A program made the position numbers and the translations under genes. A stretch of 64,000 nt of DNA from Albimonas marina (GTDB lineage: Bacteria; Pseudomonadota; Alphaproteobacteria; Rhodobacterales; Rhodobacteraceae): contig NZ_JARHUC010000001.1 of the NCBI RefSeq assembly GCF_029223255.1, positions 496,001-560,000 of the forward strand, read 5' to 3'. Shown piece after piece: positions 17,962-27,092 of the stretch (the stretch's first letter is position 1; the number at the start of each line of letters is the position of its first letter). Under the pieces are notes generated by a model. The model worked only from the letters and a program-made list of their open reading frames with translations. It ran no database searches and was not told where the DNA came from.

Positions 17962-18609
17962 ATGGACGGGACCGCAACGGCGATCGGGATCGAGAACTTG
18001 GCGGCGCTGGCCGCGCTGGCCTTCGCGGCGAGCTTCACGCCGGGGCCCAACAACGCGCTGCTCTCGGCCTCGGGCGCGCGCTTCGGCCTGCGGGCGACGC
18101 TGCCCCACGCGCGCGGCGTGGCGCTGGGCTTTCCGCTGATGGTGTTCTGCGTGGCGCTGGGCCTCGGCCAGGCCTTCCAGCAAAGCGAGATCCTGCGCGA
18201 GGTCCTGCGCTGGGGCGGCGCCGCGCTGATGGCCTGGCTCGCCTGGAAGATCGCCTCCGCCCGCCCGGCGCCCGCCCAGGTCTCGGCCGAGCCGGACGGC
18301 CGTCGGCCGTGGAGCTTCCTGCAGGCGGCGGCCTTCCAGTGGGTGAACCCCAAGGCCTGGGTGATGGCCGTCGGGATCGCCGCCCCCTTCGTCGAGGGCG
18401 CCTCGCCCGTGCGGCACGCGCTGGTCGCGGCCGGGGTCTTCGCGCTGTCGGGGCTGCTCTCGACCCACGCCTGGGCGGCCTTTGGGGCGGTGATGGGCCG
18501 CTTCCTGGGCCAGGGCCTGCGGCTGCGCCTGTTCAACCTCGCGATGGCCGGGCTGATCCTGCTGGGCGTCGCGGCCCTCCTGGTCGAGGATCTGTCGGTC
18601 CCGGCCTGA
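17962..18609 (+). CDS. LysE/RhtB-family amino-acid exporter
   Basis: 215 residues, six hydrophobic segments. The family signature FTPGPNNALLSASGARFG lies at about 31-48, and QWVNPKAWVMA at about 130 is the second conserved block. RhtB-type proteins export amino acids or their analogues across the inner membrane; the substrate here cannot be told. A GGGAGG site lies about 10 bp before the ATG. The gene is convergent with the following GGCT-fold gene. Confidence 0.9.
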   Translation: MDGTATAIGIENLAALAALAFAASFTPGPNNALLSASGARFGLRATLPHARGVALGFPLMVFCVALGLGQAFQQSEILREVLRWGGAALMAWLAWKIASARPAPAQVSAEPDGRRPWSFLQAAAFQWVNPKAWVMAVGIAAPFVEGASPVRHALVAAGVFALSGLLSTHAWAAFGAVMGRFLGQGLRLRLFNLAMAGLILLGVAALLVEDLSVPA

Positions 18610-18625
18610 TGCCCCCGCGCCCCCC

Positions 18626-19246
18626 TCAGCCCGTCGCCCAGGGCGCGCCCGCGGCGGCGTCGAGCGTGGCGACTCGCGCGACCTCCGCCCGCCACCAGGG
18701 CCGTTCGGCCAGGCGCCGGCGGAAGGGCGTGTCGGTGGCCGGGGGGGCGTTGGCGATGTAGCGCACCGCCTCGTCGCGATCCGCCCCCGCCAGGCCCAGC
18801 AGCCAGGCCTCCCCGGCCTCGAAGCCGAAGGGGACGCCGGCGTGGTCCTCGAAGTTGGGGTCGAGCTCGGTCCACACGGCGCCCGCCAGCCCCATCGCCG
18901 CGGCCCAGTCCCGGACCCCGCCCGCGATCCGCCCCTCCCCCCGGCCCGAGCGCAGGCAGACCCAGCCGATGCGCGCCAGCGGCGCCCGCTCCCGCGCGGC
19001 GAGGTCCGCGCGCGCGGCGTCCACGTCGCTCCGGCGCGAGGCGATGGCGTGGCTGGGGCAGGGGGCGCCCTGGCCTGGGTCCACGCAGACCACCAGCCCC
19101 ATGCGCCGCTTGGGCGACACGCGCGAGAACTCCAGCGGCATCGCCGGCCCCTCGCCCATGCGCCACGGCCCCTCGACCCAGGGCGCCAGGATCTCGAGAT
19201 CCCAGATCAGCGAGCCGTAGCCGACGATGGCGATGCGTCCCTGCAT
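18626..19246 (-). CDS. Gamma-glutamylcyclotransferase-fold protein
   Basis: 206 residues. The N-terminus IAIVGYGSLIWDLEILAP carries the YGSL motif that forms the substrate pocket of the GGCT/BtrG fold. Family members act on gamma-glutamyl compounds, but many bacterial homologues are uncharacterised, so the role is open. The ATG at 19246 was chosen because GGGAG lies about nine bases upstream. An ATG at 19264 has no ribosome-binding site and sits in the flank of the upstream terminator. Confidence 0.7.
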   Translation of the reverse strand: MQGRIAIVGYGSLIWDLEILAPWVEGPWRMGEGPAMPLEFSRVSPKRRMGLVVCVDPGQGAPCPSHAIASRRSDVDAARADLAARERAPLARIGWVCLRSGRGEGRIAGGVRDWAAAMGLAGAVWTELDPNFEDHAGVPFGFEAGEAWLLGLAGADRDEAVRYIANAPPATDTPFRRRLAERPWWRAEVARVATLDAAAGAPWATG

Positions 19247-19265
19247 CCCGTTGCTCCCGCGCATG

Positions 19266-19296
19266 AAAAGGGCCCCGCCGCGGCGCGACGGGGCCC
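19266..19296 (-). terminator. Intrinsic terminator of the Wzc-like gene
   Basis: An 8-bp stem (19270-19277 with 19289-19296) lies 29 bp after the minus-strand stop at 19325. Read on that strand it is followed by TTTT (19266-19269). Confidence 0.75.
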
Positions 19297-19324
19297 GTTC
19301 CGGTCGGCCGGCCGGCGCCGGTCC

Positions 19325-21565
19325 TCAGTTGAGGTAATACCGGTTGGACGACTTGTAGTAGTAGTAGTTGTAGCCGCCGTAGCCGTAGCGGGCCATCTTC
19401 TTGAGGTTGATCTGCGTGAGGGCGAGGCCCGAGACGCTGACCTTGATCTGGCTGAACTGCGCCAGGCCCGCCCGCACCAGGTCCTTGTGGGTCGAGTTCC
19501 AGCGCACGCAGTAGATCACCGCGTCCACCATCGGCGCGATCACGCGGCTGTCGGGCACCGCCATCACCGGCGGCGTGTCGATCACCACGAAGTCGTAGCG
19601 CCGGCGCGCCTCGGCCAGGAACTCCTGGAACCGCTGGGAGTGGAAGACGTCGGCCGCGTTGACCTTGGTCTCCTCGCCCATGATGACGTCGAGGCCGGTC
19701 CGCTCGTCGTGGTAGACGACCTCGTCCCAAGTCTTGTCGCCCGACAGGATCGACATCATCCCCAGCTTCGGCGCGCCCGGGAAGTAGGTGCGGAAGGTCC
19801 GGCGACGCAGGTCGCACTCGATCAGCAGCACCTTCTTGCCCAGCCCTGCCGCGTTCTGCGCCAGCAGCAGCGAGCAGGTGGTCTTGCCCTCCTTCGGCAG
19901 GGTCGAGGTGAGCATGATCATCTCGGGCCGCCGGTCGATGTTGGCCAGCATCACGCCCGTGCGCAGGTTTCGGATCGCCTCGACCAGTCCCGAGGATGGC
20001 CGTTCGACCGCGTAGTCCAGCAGGCCGCGGCGCAGGCGCACCGGGGCGACGGGGATCTGGCCCATGACCGGCAGGCCGGTGGCCTTCTCCAGCTCGTCCG
20101 AGGAGCGGAAGCTCTTGTTGAGCTGCTCGATCAGCAGGACGTAGGCGATGCCGAAGACGCCGCCCAGGAAGCCGGCGACCAGCACGATCTGGGTCTTGTT
20201 GGGATAGCTCGGCAGCAGCGGCACCACGGCCTCGGACAGCACGCGGGCGTCGGCCTGCTGGGTGCCCTCCTGGACCGAGGTCTCGTTCAGGCGGCGCAGG
20301 AACTGCTCGTAGATGCGGCGGCTCGCCTCGGCCTCGCGCTGCAGCTGGCGCAGCTGCACCAGGTCCTGGGTCTGGCTCTCGAGCTGCGTCTCCAGCCCGG
20401 CGATCGAGGCGTTGATGCCCGCGAGCTGGCTGTCGGTGCGGTCCTCCTCGACGCCGGCCTGGTCGACCATGCGCCCGGCGAGCGACTGGAAGGTCTCCTC
20501 CAGGGCGACGCGGGTCTCGCCCGTCGCCTCTTCGATGTTCTGGGCCAGGCTGGTCAGGCGCGGCACGTCCACGGCGGCGGCGAAGCCGGCGTAGTCGCCC
20601 GCCTCCAGCAGCGCCCTGAGGTCGTTCTGGCGGCCCCCGCCGGAGACCTGCTGACGCTCGAGATCGGCGCGACGCTCGCGCAGCTCCTTGAGCTGGCGGT
20701 TCATCTGGGCCAGCGCCGCCTCGGAGATCAGCGCGGTCGAGGAGTTGTAGGCCTCCACCGCCGCCTCGGCGTCCTCCACCTCGACCTTGAGCTGGGCGAC
20801 GCGGTCCGACAGCCACTCGGTCGCGGCCTGGGTGGCCTCGAACTTCGTCTCGAGCTGGTCGGTGATGTAGAGCTCCGCCATCTTGTTGGCGATCTTGGTG
20901 GACAGCACCGGGTTCTCGGTCGTCACCGACAGCGAGTAGACGTAGGTGTCGGACACCGAGTCCACCGCAAGCGAGCCCAGCAGCGTGTCGACGGCGACCT
21001 GGCGGACCCAGTAGTTCTCGCCCAGCTCGTCGCGGAGGGTGGGGCCGTCTTCGTCCTCGGTGACGGCGCCGCGGATGGTGGTCTTCAGCAGGTTGATGCC
21101 GCCGAACAGGATCTCGGCCACCAGGCTGGGATCCTCCTCCTCCTCGAGGAGCGGGTTGAAGTAGACCTCGTTCTCGAGCTGCATCGACTCCACCACGCGC
21201 TCGGCCAGCGAGCGCGACTGGAGGACCTGCTTCTGGGCGAGGATCGTGTAGTAGTCCTGGCCGAGGCCGGTGGTCACCGCCTCGACGTCGATGATGTTCG
21301 ACTCCGCGCGGTCGAGCATGACGATCGAGGTGGCGGTGTAGCGGGGCGTCAGCGAGTAGGCGAGCGCGATGGCCAGGATCGCGAAGCCGAAGCCGAAGGC
21401 CGCGACGATCCACTTGCGCTGCCAGATCGTCGAGACCAGGCCCAGGAGGTCGACCTCGTCGTCCTTGGGCTGGCCCGGCGGTTCGTTCACGGCCTGGCGC
21501 AGCCTCTCGGGCAGCTCGCGCTTGTCGTCCTGTCGCTTCCCCGGAAAGTCGTCCACCACGTCCAC
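19325..21565 (-). CDS. Exopolysaccharide co-polymerase with tyrosine kinase domain (Wzc-like)
   Basis: 746 residues in one chain. A Wzz chain-length domain lies between membrane helices at about 52-72 and 459-479, with a coiled-coil periplasmic part. A cytoplasmic BY-kinase follows: Walker A TSTLPKEGKTT (about 553-563), Walker A' LLIECDLRRR (about 580-589) and Walker B VVIDTPP (about 657-664). The C-terminal 22 residues hold ten tyrosines (YGYGGYNYYYYKSSNRYYLN), the autophosphorylation cluster. Such proteins control polymerisation and export of capsule or exopolysaccharide. No glycosyltransferase, wza or wzy lies next to it, so it is an orphan here. Confidence 0.93.
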   Translation of the reverse strand: MDVVDDFPGKRQDDKRELPERLRQAVNEPPGQPKDDEVDLLGLVSTIWQRKWIVAAFGFGFAILAIALAYSLTPRYTATSIVMLDRAESNIIDVEAVTTGLGQDYYTILAQKQVLQSRSLAERVVESMQLENEVYFNPLLEEEEDPSLVAEILFGGINLLKTTIRGAVTEDEDGPTLRDELGENYWVRQVAVDTLLGSLAVDSVSDTYVYSLSVTTENPVLSTKIANKMAELYITDQLETKFEATQAATEWLSDRVAQLKVEVEDAEAAVEAYNSSTALISEAALAQMNRQLKELRERRADLERQQVSGGGRQNDLRALLEAGDYAGFAAAVDVPRLTSLAQNIEEATGETRVALEETFQSLAGRMVDQAGVEEDRTDSQLAGINASIAGLETQLESQTQDLVQLRQLQREAEASRRIYEQFLRRLNETSVQEGTQQADARVLSEAVVPLLPSYPNKTQIVLVAGFLGGVFGIAYVLLIEQLNKSFRSSDELEKATGLPVMGQIPVAPVRLRRGLLDYAVERPSSGLVEAIRNLRTGVMLANIDRRPEMIMLTSTLPKEGKTTCSLLLAQNAAGLGKKVLLIECDLRRRTFRTYFPGAPKLGMMSILSGDKTWDEVVYHDERTGLDVIMGEETKVNAADVFHSQRFQEFLAEARRRYDFVVIDTPPVMAVPDSRVIAPMVDAVIYCVRWNSTHKDLVRAGLAQFSQIKVSVSGLALTQINLKKMARYGYGGYNYYYYKSSNRYYLN

Positions 21566-21813
21566 CTTTCGCTTCGCCGCGGCGCTGGATCCCCCGACCC
21601 ATCCGCGACGTCCGCATCACGCCCAACACATCCCAACGCGATTGATAGCAATCCCCAACGCCCGGTTGCACGCGAAAGTTTGACGCTGCGCTGCGGCGAA
21701 AGCGCGGCGCCCGGCCTGCGGGCGGCCGTCGCATTCAAAAAAATTGCGGTTAATTTAGAAGGGGAGCCAGATCCCGTTGACGCGGCCCCGGAATCGGCGG
21801 AACCTGTTGAACC
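21566..21813. promoter_or_regulatory. Divergent promoter region, wzc-like / fnrL
   Basis: 248 bp with an unusually AT-rich patch at about 21735-21762 just upstream of fnrL. A degenerate FNR half-site pair, TTGATAGCAATC at 21644, is the only hint of autoregulation and is not convincing. Confidence 0.4.
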
Positions 21814-22575
21814 ATGAAAGCGATCCTGCACGCGGCGACTACGGGGGCGCCTGACATCCGCGCCCGAGGCCATTGCCTCGACTGCGCGATCCGTCAGCAT
21901 GCCGTGTGTGCCGACTGTTCAGCGCCGGAACTGGAATTCCTCTCCAGCATCAAGACTTACCGGACCGCCAAGCCCGGCGAGCGCCTGCTGGAGATGGGCG
22001 AGCGCGCGCCCTTCATGGGCACCGTGGTCGAGGGCGTCGCCTCGATGTCGCGCATCCTCGCGGATGGCCGGCGCCAGGTGGTGGGGCTGCTGTTCCCCGG
22101 CGACCTGGTGGGGCGGCCGTTCAGCCCGGTCTCGCCCTTCGACTACGTCGCCGTCACCGACATGCGGGTCTGCACCTTCAACCGCCCCCAGTTCGAGGCC
22201 ACCCTGCGCGACACCCCCGCGCTGGAGCAGCGCCTGCTGGAGATGACGCTGGACGAGCTCGACTCGGCCCGCGAGTGGATGGTGCTCCTGGGCCGCAAGT
22301 CGGCGCAGGAGAAACTGTGCTCCTTCATCGTCATGGCCGCCCAGCGCGCCCTGCGGCTGGAGCGCCGGCGCCCGATGGACGGCATCCTGATCGAGCTGCC
22401 GCTGACGCGCGAGGACATGGCCGACTTCCTGGGCCTGACCATCGAGACCGTCAGCCGCCAGATCGGCGCGCTGAAGAAGGCCGGCGTGATCGAGCTGATC
22501 GACGCCCGCCACCTGCTGATCCCGAGCTGGGAAGCGCTCGAGGACGCCGCCGGCGGAGAGCTCGCGGCCGTCTGA
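21814..22575 (+). CDS. fnrL: Oxygen-sensing Crp/Fnr-family regulator FnrL
   Basis: 253 residues. N-terminal cysteines at C21, C24, C32 and C35 (CLDC then CADC) and a lone central C120 (DMRVCTF) fit a [4Fe-4S] FNR: three N-terminal ligands and one central. The C-terminal helix-turn-helix has the recognition sequence ETVSRQ, with the Glu, Ser and Arg that read TTGAT half-sites in FNR. It should activate genes when oxygen is low. It lies directly upstream of ccoNOQP, and FnrL boxes lie before ccoN, before ccoG, before a probable small RNA and before the MarR-like gene. Confidence 0.95.
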   Translation: MKAILHAATTGAPDIRARGHCLDCAIRQHAVCADCSAPELEFLSSIKTYRTAKPGERLLEMGERAPFMGTVVEGVASMSRILADGRRQVVGLLFPGDLVGRPFSPVSPFDYVAVTDMRVCTFNRPQFEATLRDTPALEQRLLEMTLDELDSAREWMVLLGRKSAQEKLCSFIVMAAQRALRLERRRPMDGILIELPLTREDMADFLGLTIETVSRQIGALKKAGVIELIDARHLLIPSWEALEDAAGGELAAV

Positions 22576-22986
22576 GCCGACCGCCCCGGCGCGCCCGGGG
22601 CGAGGTCGACTCGATCCCGTCCATCCCCTGTCTCGCCCCTCCCGCCCCCGCCGGAGGCCGTCCGCCCGCGCTCTGCGGCGGCGCGCCGCGCGGCTTGTGC
22701 GCCGCACCATGAACCCCGCGTCGCCCGCCGCGGCGGGCTCCGCCGCCGCGATCGGTGCGAATGGCGCAAGTTTTACAGTGCGTTGAACGCGCCCCGGTGT
22801 ATCATCCCGGCACTGAAACAATTGCCGGTGGCGACGATTGCGCCCTGCAATCCATGCCGCCCTGAACGGCGTTGATATGGATCAAGGCGCAGGGAGGGGC
22901 CCTTCGCCGAAGAGACCATCCATGCGGAGCCCCGGATCGGGGCGCCGTCCGGAAGGCCGTCGCAAAGCACGGCGAAGGAGGGGACA
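22576..22986. other. fnrL-ccoN intergenic region
   Basis: 411 bp containing the FnrL box of ccoN near its right end. It also has a partly palindromic stretch, CCGGCACTGAAACAATTGCCGG-like, at about 22808-22829, and the AAGGAGGGG ribosome-binding site of ccoN at about 22974-22982. Nothing else is recognised. Confidence 0.5.
22872..22885 (+). promoter_or_regulatory. FnrL box upstream of ccoN
   Basis: TTGATATGGATCAA is a perfect TTGAT-N4-ATCAA FNR-type palindrome. For a class II promoter the start would fall near 22920, giving a leader of about 67 nt before ccoN. Confidence 0.85.
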
Positions 22987-24588
22987 TTGGCCTCGACACT
23001 CAAACTTCTCGCGCTCGCCGTGATCGCCATCCTGGCGCTCGTCGCGGCGAGCTTCGCGCGCGACCTGGCCTACCAGGTGAACGCGCTGATCGTCCTCGTG
23101 GTCTCCGCGGGGATGTTCCTGTGGATCCTCCGCGGCGTGGGCGAGCCCAAGCCGGCCGCCGCCGAGACCGAATCCGAGTACATGGACGACGTGATCCGGG
23201 CCGGCGTGATCGCCACGGCCGGCTGGGGCATCGTCGGCTTCCTGGTGGGCGTGGTCATCGCCCTTCAGCTCGCCTTCCCGGCGCTGAACCTGGACCTGCC
23301 CTGGACCACCTTCGGCCGCCTGCGTCCCCTGCACACCTCCGGCGTGATCTTCGCCTTCGGCGGCAACGCGCTGATCTGCACCTCGTTCTACATCGTGCAG
23401 CGCACCTGCGCGACGCGGCTGTGGGGCGGCGGGCTGTCCTGGTTCGTGTTCTGGGGCTGGCAGACGGTCATCGTCCTGGCCGCCTCGGGCTACGTTCTGG
23501 GCGGCACCCAGGGCAAGGAATACGCCGAGCCGACCTGGTACGTGGACATCCTGATCACGGTCGTCTGGGTCGCCTACCTGGCGGTCTTCCTCGGCACGCT
23601 GATCAAGCGGAAAGAGCCGCACATCTACGTCGCCAACTGGTTCTTCCTGGCGTTCATCGTGACCATCGCGATGCTGCACGTCGTCAACAACCTGGCGATC
23701 CCGGTGTCGGTCTTCGGCTCGGTCTCCTACTCGGCCTTCTCGGGCGTGCAGGACGCGCTGACCCAGTGGTGGTACGGCCATAACGCCGTGGGCTTCTTCC
23801 TGACCGCCGGCTTCCTGGGCATGATGTACTACTTCATCCCCAAGCAGGCCGAACGTCCCGTCTACTCGTACAAGCTGTCGATCATCCACTTCTGGGCGCT
23901 GATCTTCCTGTACATCTGGGCGGGCCCCCACCACCTGCACTACACCGCGCTGCCCGACTGGGCGCAGACCCTGGGCATGGTGTTCTCGATCATGCTGTGG
24001 ATGCCCTCCTGGGGCGGCATGATCAACGGCCTGATGACGCTCTCGGGCGCCTGGGACAAGCTGCGCACCGACCCGGTGCTGCGGATGCTGACGATCTCGG
24101 TGGGCTTCTACGGCATGTCGACCTTCGAGGGGCCGATGATGTCCATCAAGGCCGTCAACTCGCTGAGCCACTACACCGACTGGACCATCGGCCACGTCCA
24201 CTCCGGCGCGCTGGGCTGGAACGGCATGATCACCTTCGGGGCGCTCTACTTCCTGGTTCCGCGCCTGTGGAACAAGAAGGAGCTCTACAGCCTGCCGGCG
24301 GTGAACTGGCACTTCTGGCTCGCGACCCTGGGCATCGTGCTCTACGCCGCGTCCATGTGGGTGTCGGGCATCACGCAGGGCCTGATGTGGCGCGAGTACG
24401 ACGCGCTGGGTTTCCTGGTGAACAGCTTCGCCGACACGGTCGAGGTGCTGCACCCCTACTACATCATCCGCGCGCTGGGCGGCCTGATGTTCCTGACGGG
24501 CGCGATCATCATGTGCTGGAACCTGTGGATGACCGCGACGCGCGGCGAGCGGAAAGAGCCCGCTCCCGCCGCGGTCCCGGCCGAGTGA
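22987..24588 (+). CDS. ccoN: cbb3-type cytochrome c oxidase catalytic subunit I
   Basis: 533 residues from a TTG start with a strong AAGGAGGGG site four bases upstream. About 12-14 membrane helices. Conserved haem and copper ligands are visible: LRPLHTSG (low-spin haem His), [13 protein letters not shown] (CuB His with the cbb3-type region), GPHHLHYT (CuB His pair), and [16 protein letters not shown] (haem ligands). cbb3 oxidases reduce oxygen to water with high affinity and pump protons under micro-oxic conditions. First gene of ccoNOQP, behind an FnrL box. Confidence 0.97.
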   Translation: MASTLKLLALAVIAILALVAASFARDLAYQVNALIVLVVSAGMFLWILRGVGEPKPAAAETESEYMDDVIRAGVIATAGWGIVGFLVGVVIALQLAFPALNLDLPWTTFGRLRPLHTSGVIFAFGGNALICTSFYIVQRTCATRLWGGGLSWFVFWGWQTVIVLAASGYVLGGTQGKEYAEPTWYVDILITVVWVAYLAVFLGTLIKRKEPHIYVANWFFLAFIVTIAMLHVVNNLAIPVSVFGSVSYSAFSGVQDALTQWWYGHNAVGFFLTAGFLGMMYYFIPKQAERPVYSYKLSIIHFWALIFLYIWAGPHHLHYTALPDWAQTLGMVFSIMLWMPSWGGMINGLMTLSGAWDKLRTDPVLRMLTISVGFYGMSTFEGPMMSIKAVNSLSHYTDWTIGHVHSGALGWNGMITFGALYFLVPRLWNKKELYSLPAVNWHFWLATLGIVLYAASMWVSGITQGLMWREYDALGFLVNSFADTVEVLHPYYIIRALGGLMFLTGAIIMCWNLWMTATRGERKEPAPAAVPAE

Positions 24589-24598
24589 GGAGGGCGTC

Positions 24599-25405
24599 AT
24601 GAGCGACGAACACAAGACCGACACCGCCCCCGACAACCCCAAGACCTCCGGCGCGCCGGAGGCCATCGCCCCGGAGCGCAAGCTGATCAACAAGCACGCG
24701 ATCCTGGAGAAGAACGCGACGCTGCTGCTGGTCAGCTCGCTGATCGTGGTGGCCATCGGCGGCCTGGTGGAGATCGCGCCCCTGTTCTACCTGCAGAACA
24801 CGATCGAGAAGGTGGAAGGGGTGCGCCCCTACACCCCGCTCGAGCTGAAGGGACGCGACATCTACATCCGGGAGGGGTGCTACGTGTGCCACTCCCAGAT
24901 GATCCGCCCGATGCGCGACGAGGTGGAGCGCTACGGCCATTTCTCGCTGGCGGCGGAGTCGATGTACGACCACCCGTTCCAGTGGGGCTCCAAGCGCACC
25001 GGGCCGGACCTGGCGCGCGTGGGCGGCCGCTATTCGGACGCCTGGCATATCGACCACATGCACAACCCCCGCTCGGTGGTGCCTGAATCGATCATGCCCG
25101 CCTATCCGCACCTGGCCGAGACGCCGCTGGACTTCGAGCATGTGGGCGACCACCTCGAGGCGCAGATCATGGTCGGCGTCCCCTACACCGAGGAGAACGT
25201 GCAGTTCGCCAAGGCGGACGTGGTGGCCCAGGTGAACCCCGACAGCGACCGCTACGACGCGCTGCTCGAGGCCTATCCGGGCGCCAACATCCGCAACTTC
25301 GACGGCCGGGCCGAGATCACCGAGCTCGACGCCCTGATCGCCTATCTGCAGGTGCTGGGCACGATGGTCGACTTCTCGACCTACGAAGTCGAAACCAGCC
25401 GCTGA
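24599..25405 (+). CDS. ccoO: cbb3-type oxidase monohaem cytochrome c subunit II
   Basis: 268 residues. One N-terminal membrane anchor (about 41-60) is followed by a periplasmic cytochrome c domain with the haem-binding motif CYVCH (94-98). Methionines in the distal half (SIMPAYPHL) are candidate axial ligands. The cytosolic N-terminus is longer than usual by about 20 residues. CcoO passes electrons from CcoP to CcoN. GGAGGGCGTC precedes the ATG, 10 bp after ccoN. Confidence 0.96.
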   Translation: MSDEHKTDTAPDNPKTSGAPEAIAPERKLINKHAILEKNATLLLVSSLIVVAIGGLVEIAPLFYLQNTIEKVEGVRPYTPLELKGRDIYIREGCYVCHSQMIRPMRDEVERYGHFSLAAESMYDHPFQWGSKRTGPDLARVGGRYSDAWHIDHMHNPRSVVPESIMPAYPHLAETPLDFEHVGDHLEAQIMVGVPYTEENVQFAKADVVAQVNPDSDRYDALLEAYPGANIRNFDGRAEITELDALIAYLQVLGTMVDFSTYEVETSR

Positions 25406-25421
25406 GCGAGGGGAGGCAGAC

Positions 25422-25634
25422 ATGGAAGACACCTACACCTTCCTTCGGCACTTCGCCGACAGCTGGTGGCTGCTGCTGATGATGAGCTTCTTCATCGGCT
25501 GCGTGCTGTTCGCGCTGCGCCCCGGCTCCCGGAAGCTGCATCGCGACATCTCGAAGATCCCGCTGCGCGACGACTACGACGCCGCGCCGGCCTCGGGCCC
25601 GGGCACGGGCTCCCATACGGATGGGGGGCGCTGA
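25422..25634 (+). CDS. ccoQ: cbb3-type oxidase small subunit CcoQ
   Basis: A 70-residue single-span protein (helix at about 15-32, LLLMMSFFIGCVLFALRPGS). The cytoplasmic tail contains ISKIPLRDD. CcoQ is a small non-catalytic subunit that stabilises the cbb3 complex. It sits between ccoO and ccoP as in the standard operon, and a GAGGGGAGGC site precedes the ATG. Confidence 0.92.
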   Translation: MEDTYTFLRHFADSWWLLLMMSFFIGCVLFALRPGSRKLHRDISKIPLRDDYDAAPASGPGTGSHTDGGR

Positions 25635-25635
25635 C

Positions 25636-26526
25636 ATGGCGGACCACGACAAGAAAGAGGTCGACGAGCTCTCGGGCGTCGCCACCACCGGACACGAGTG
25701 GGACGGCATCAAGGAACTCGACAACCCGATGCCGCGCTGGTGGCTCTACACGTTCTACGCGACGGTGGTGTGGGCGCTGCTCTACACCATCGCCTTCCCG
25801 GCCTGGCCGCTGATCTCCTCGGCGACCGGGGGCGTGCTGGGCTATTCCTCGCGCCAGAACGTGATGGCCGACATCTCCGAGGCGCGCGACGCGCAGTCGG
25901 TCTACGTGGACAAGATCGCGGCCATGGACGTCGAGGCGATCGCCCAGGATCCCGAGCTGCTGCAGTTCGCGACCGCCGGCGGCTCGGCCCTGTTCAAGAC
26001 CTGGTGCGCGCAGTGCCACGGCTCGGGCGCGGCGGGGGGGGTGGGCTATCCCAACCTCAACGACGACGACTGGCTGTGGGGCGGCACGCGGGAGGCGATC
26101 GTGCAGACCGTCTCCCACGGGATCCGCTGGGAGGCCGACCCCGAGACCCGCTACTCCGAGATGCCCGCCTTCGGCCGCGACGGCCTGCTGGAGGACGAGC
26201 AGATCGCGCAGGTGGTGGAATACGTCTACGGCCTCAGCCACTCGGACGCCGACGCGGCCCTGGCCGAGGAAGGCGCGACCGTCTTCGCGGACAACTGCGC
26301 CTCCTGCCACGGCGACGACGGCCGGGGCATCCAGGACCTGGGCGCGCCCAACCTCGCCGACGCCATCTGGCTCTACGGCGGGGACCGGGCGGCGATCTCC
26401 GAGACGGTGCACAACGCCCGCTTCGGCGTGATGCCGAACTGGCTGGGCCGCCTGTCCGAGGCGGAGGTCAAGCAGGTCTCGATCTACGTCCACGGCCTGG
26501 GCGGCGGCGTGGCCGCGGAAGAGTGA
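25636..26526 (+). CDS. ccoP: cbb3-type oxidase dihaem cytochrome c subunit III
   Basis: 296 residues. The N-terminal block FNPMPRWW-type sequence (DNPMPRWWLYTFYATV) leads into a membrane helix (about 37-60). Two cytochrome c domains follow, with CAQCH (124-128) and CASCH (221-225) and axial methionines in YSEMPAFG and FGVMPNW. CcoP takes electrons from the bc1 complex or soluble cytochrome c. The ATG at 25636, one base after the ccoQ stop, was preferred to the in-frame ATG at 25621. Confidence 0.95.
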   Translation: MADHDKKEVDELSGVATTGHEWDGIKELDNPMPRWWLYTFYATVVWALLYTIAFPAWPLISSATGGVLGYSSRQNVMADISEARDAQSVYVDKIAAMDVEAIAQDPELLQFATAGGSALFKTWCAQCHGSGAAGGVGYPNLNDDDWLWGGTREAIVQTVSHGIRWEADPETRYSEMPAFGRDGLLEDEQIAQVVEYVYGLSHSDADAALAEEGATVFADNCASCHGDDGRGIQDLGAPNLADAIWLYGGDRAAISETVHNARFGVMPNWLGRLSEAEVKQVSIYVHGLGGGVAAEE

Positions 26527-26588
26527 ACGCCGCGCCGGCGCCGCCCCGTCCCGGGGCGCGTCTTGCGCGGTTGACGTAAACGACGCGG

Positions 26589-26619
26589 AACGCCCGGCCG
26601 ACCTCGGCCGGGCGTTCTT
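26589..26619 (+). terminator. Terminator-like hairpin after ccoP
   Basis: A 13-bp perfect stem (26589-26601 with 26604-26616), starting 62 bp after the ccoP stop and followed by CTTG. The T-tract is weak, so efficiency is uncertain. Confidence 0.65.
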
Positions 26620-26639
26620 GCGTTCGCGTAGGGCAGGTG

Positions 26640-26782
26640 ACGCGCCCGTCAATAGTCGGCGTGTAAAAAACGAAAAGTTGCAGATTTTATACTGGATACG
26701 GGCGCGCGGATTCGGGTTCGTTAGGCGGTAAAACTATTTTGCTCTGTCCCGCTTTGTGACATTAAGGAATCGGGGAAACGCG
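26640..26782 (+). promoter_or_regulatory. AT-rich promoter-like block before RNA element 1
   Basis: A clear dip in GC content in this window, with runs such as TAAAAAACGAAAAG and TATACT (26688-26693, a good -10 hexamer). No matching -35 sits 16-18 bp before it. It lies immediately upstream of the first structured RNA element and is the natural place for its promoter. Confidence 0.45.
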
Positions 26783-26931
26783 GCGACGACCCCAGCGTCG
26801 GGAGCGAGGGATCCCTTTGCGTATCTGATCTCGACCACGACCCCAGCGTGGCTCCCCGAGCGCGTATCGGCTCGGCCAGCGATTTCCATAGGGGCCCGGC
26901 GCGGACCACCGCGGCGGGCCCCTTCGTCTTT
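26783..26931 (+). ncRNA. Candidate structured small RNA, element 1
   Basis: Four hairpins in order. CGACG/CGTCG with loop ACCCCAG (26784-26800). CCACG/CGTGG with the same loop ACCCCAG (26835-26851). CCGAGC/GCTCGG with loop GCGTATCG (26856-26875). Then a terminator-like hairpin GGGGCCCG/CGGGCCCC (26891-26922) followed by TTCGTCTTT. Loop sequences are kept while stem sequences differ, the mark of a selected RNA fold. The same CCCCAG and GCGTATCG hairpins recur in element 2. The 5' end is not defined; the AT-rich block upstream would allow a longer transcript. I do not recognise the family. Confidence 0.55.
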
Positions 26932-27044
26932 CGCGGCCCCCGCCTCCCCCTCGCCGACGGCGCCGAAGCCCTCCGGCGCCGGGCCCGGCGCATCACGTTC
27001 CGTCGATCCGTCGTGATCCCCGCGCGCCTCGCCCGACGCCTCCT

Positions 27045-27058
27045 TTGACGTGGGTCAA
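27045..27058 (+). promoter_or_regulatory. FnrL box upstream of RNA element 2
   Basis: TTGACGTGGGTCAA fits TTGAY-N4-RTCAA. A class II start would lie near 27093, seven bases before the first hairpin of RNA element 2. A second FnrL box serves ccoG at 27379. Confidence 0.65.
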
Positions 27059-27092
27059 GGCGACTCGCCCCGCATTCGGGCATCAAACCCTT

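Noticed and set aside
21644-21657. FnrL autoregulatory box upstream of fnrL
   Set aside because: TTGATAGCAATCCC lacks the second half-site end, too weak to call.
18842-21817. Long plus-strand open frame opposite the Wzc-like gene
   Set aside because: Composition resembles a complement shadow (His/Leu/Gly/Asp-rich repeats), and the opposite strand encodes a complete, motif-rich protein.
22872-22985. Start of ccoN at an upstream ATG
   Set aside because: Upstream ATGs are out of frame or lack a ribosome-binding site. The TTG at 22987 has AAGGAGGGG at the right distance and the protein begins as CcoN should.
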